Below, piece after piece: positions 4,828 through 5,549 of a stretch of 5,549 bases of DNA (position 1 is its first letter; every line of letters starts with the position of its first letter). The DNA is taken from positions 9,942-15,490 of the forward strand of contig DKKK01000186.1 of assembly GCA_002455215.1 (NCBI GenBank), given 5' to 3'. The DNA is from Anaerolineales bacterium UBA6668. GTDB taxonomy: Bacteria; Chloroflexota; Anaerolineae; Anaerolineales; UBA6668. The notes under the pieces were generated by a model. That model did not search any database. It had not been told where the DNA came from and saw only the letters and a list, made by a program, of their open reading frames with translations. The position numbers and the translations under genes were made by a program.

Positions 4828-5549
4828 CTACGCCAACGCCAGTTCAAACTCAGCCAAAAAGAAACTGCCTTCCCCCATTTGGCTTTCCAAGCGCAACTGC
4901 GCTTGGTGATGGTGCAAAAGTTCGGTCACAATTGCCAAGCCCAACCCGCTAGGTGGTGGCAAACTTGGGTGCTCTGCCGAGCCACTGCCTTTGGCAGATG
5001 GACTACTCCGATAAAACGGCTCCGCCAAAAAAGCCAACTCCTTTTGCGGCACGCCCCTGCCGTTATCCCACACAGCCACACGCACTTTGGGTGCAGACAC
5101 CTGCAAGCGAACCCGCACCAAGCCCCCGTTCCCAACATAGCGCAAAGCGTTGCCTACCAAATTCAGCAAAACTTGACTGATTCGTTCTGGGTCTGCCCGC
5201 ACAAAAACAGCCTGCTCTGTGCCTTGCAAAGTTATTTCGATGGCGTTTTGCTGTGCCAAAGGGAACAGTTCAAGCAAAACCGTTTCGCACACTTGCGCCA
5301 AGTCAAAGACCGTGTGCTGATAGGCTTCCGATAGCTGGCTTTGCTCCCACAGATTCACCCGTTCCAACAAGTTTTGCAGGCGGTGCAACTCGCTGGAGAG
5401 CAATTGGAGTGAAAGTGCGCGGCTCTCCTGTGGCAGATTTGGGTTTTGCACCAAGGCTAGGTGGGCAATGCTGGCGGTGAGTGGGTTGCGCAATTCGTGG
5501 GCAAGCTGGCTAAAAGCCAAGTGGCGGGGTGTGGTTGGGTGGGGGGCTG
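4828..5549 (-). CDS. Sensor histidine kinase, catalytic half (PhoR/BaeS-like core), 5' end outside window
   Basis: This is the cytoplasmic core of a two-component kinase that autophosphorylates on His and passes the phosphate to a response regulator. Numbering from TTG 5518-5520: the H-box is FSQLAHELRNPLTA with the phosphorylated His8, followed by the second dimerisation helix (HRLQNLLERVNLWEQSQL). In the HATPase_c domain come the N-box LLNLVGNALRY (118-128; Asn120, Asn124), the G1 box WDNGRGVP (151-158), the F-box PFYRSSP (168-174), the G2 box SGLGLAIV (191-198) and a final strand GSFFLAEFELA. The F-to-G2 loop carries a Ser/Gly/Pro-rich stretch (about 175-191). The frame stays open upstream to the right edge (APHPTTPRH), so the TTG is not a true start; the sensor and membrane part lies outside. 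It converges on the paralog cluster. Its partner regulator is not in the window. Confidence 0.9.
   Translation of the reverse strand, partial: APHPTTPRHLAFSQLAHELRNPLTASIAHLALVQNPNLPQESRALSLQLLSSELHRLQNLLERVNLWEQSQLSEAYQHTVFDLAQVCETVLLELFPLAQQNAIEITLQGTEQAVFVRADPERISQVLLNLVGNALRYVGNGGLVRVRLQVSAPKVRVAVWDNGRGVPQKELAFLAEPFYRSSPSAKGSGSAEHPSLPPPSGLGLAIVTELLHHHQAQLRLESQMGEGSFFLAEFELALA

Noticed and set aside
4879..5480. Long plus-strand and alternate-frame open frames opposite the kinase
   Set aside because: They are antisense shadows of a clear histidine kinase frame with all ATPase motifs, and contain low-complexity Pro/Arg-rich translation.
1..5549. CRISPR array, tRNA or rRNA genes
   Set aside because: No regularly spaced long direct repeats, no cloverleaf with conserved TTCGA arm and no ribosomal RNA signature were seen. 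The 11-bp repeats at 827-870 are far too short for CRISPR.

Overview
The window looks like bacterial chromosome. Gene starts use Shine-Dalgarno sites, two -10 boxes are visible, and there is a HisKA/HATPase two-component kinase, a DDE-transposase remnant and Sec-exported proteins. I cannot name the organism from sequence alone. The truncated gene at the left edge reminds me of exported proteins of filamentous Chloroflexota, so that phylum is a weak guess.

Layout. (1) Positions 1-789, minus strand: a membrane-anchored exported protein of unknown function. Its downstream frame is recovered by removing one base from a C run at 161-164, and it runs off the left edge. (2) Positions 790-1014: a divergent regulatory region. 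It holds four GTTACA-type direct repeats spaced exactly 11 bp apart (starts 827, 838, 849, 860), with a -10 hexamer on each side (814-819 on minus, 875-880 on plus) and no -35 box. This is the architecture of a PhoB/PhoP-type (OmpR-family) activated promoter. (3) Positions 1015-2568, plus strand: two closely coupled genes for exported proteins. The second is the best-preserved member of an unnamed family. (4) Positions 2569-2946: no intact gene, but a nested stem-loop (2589-2664) and the N-terminal remnant of a transposase (2748-2946). (5) Positions 2947-3702: a second family member, whose Shine-Dalgarno site lies inside the transposase remnant. (6) Positions 3703-3795: a perfect 12-bp hairpin resembling a REP-type palindrome. 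(7) Positions 3796-4666: a third family member, broken by a one-base frameshift at its signal peptide and an in-frame TGA near its C-terminus. (8) Positions 4828-5549, minus strand: the catalytic half of a sensor histidine kinase, with its N-terminal sensor part beyond the right edge.

How it fits together. The centre (about 820-4680) is visibly AT-richer than the two flanking genes. It is a small expansion and decay zone: three tandem copies of one exported family, a transposon scar, two palindromic elements and several reading-frame lesions. The first gene pair appears to be driven by the Pho-box-like array, and the left-edge gene may share it. The partial kinase is PhoR/BaeS-like in its catalytic core, but nothing in the window proves that it controls the array.
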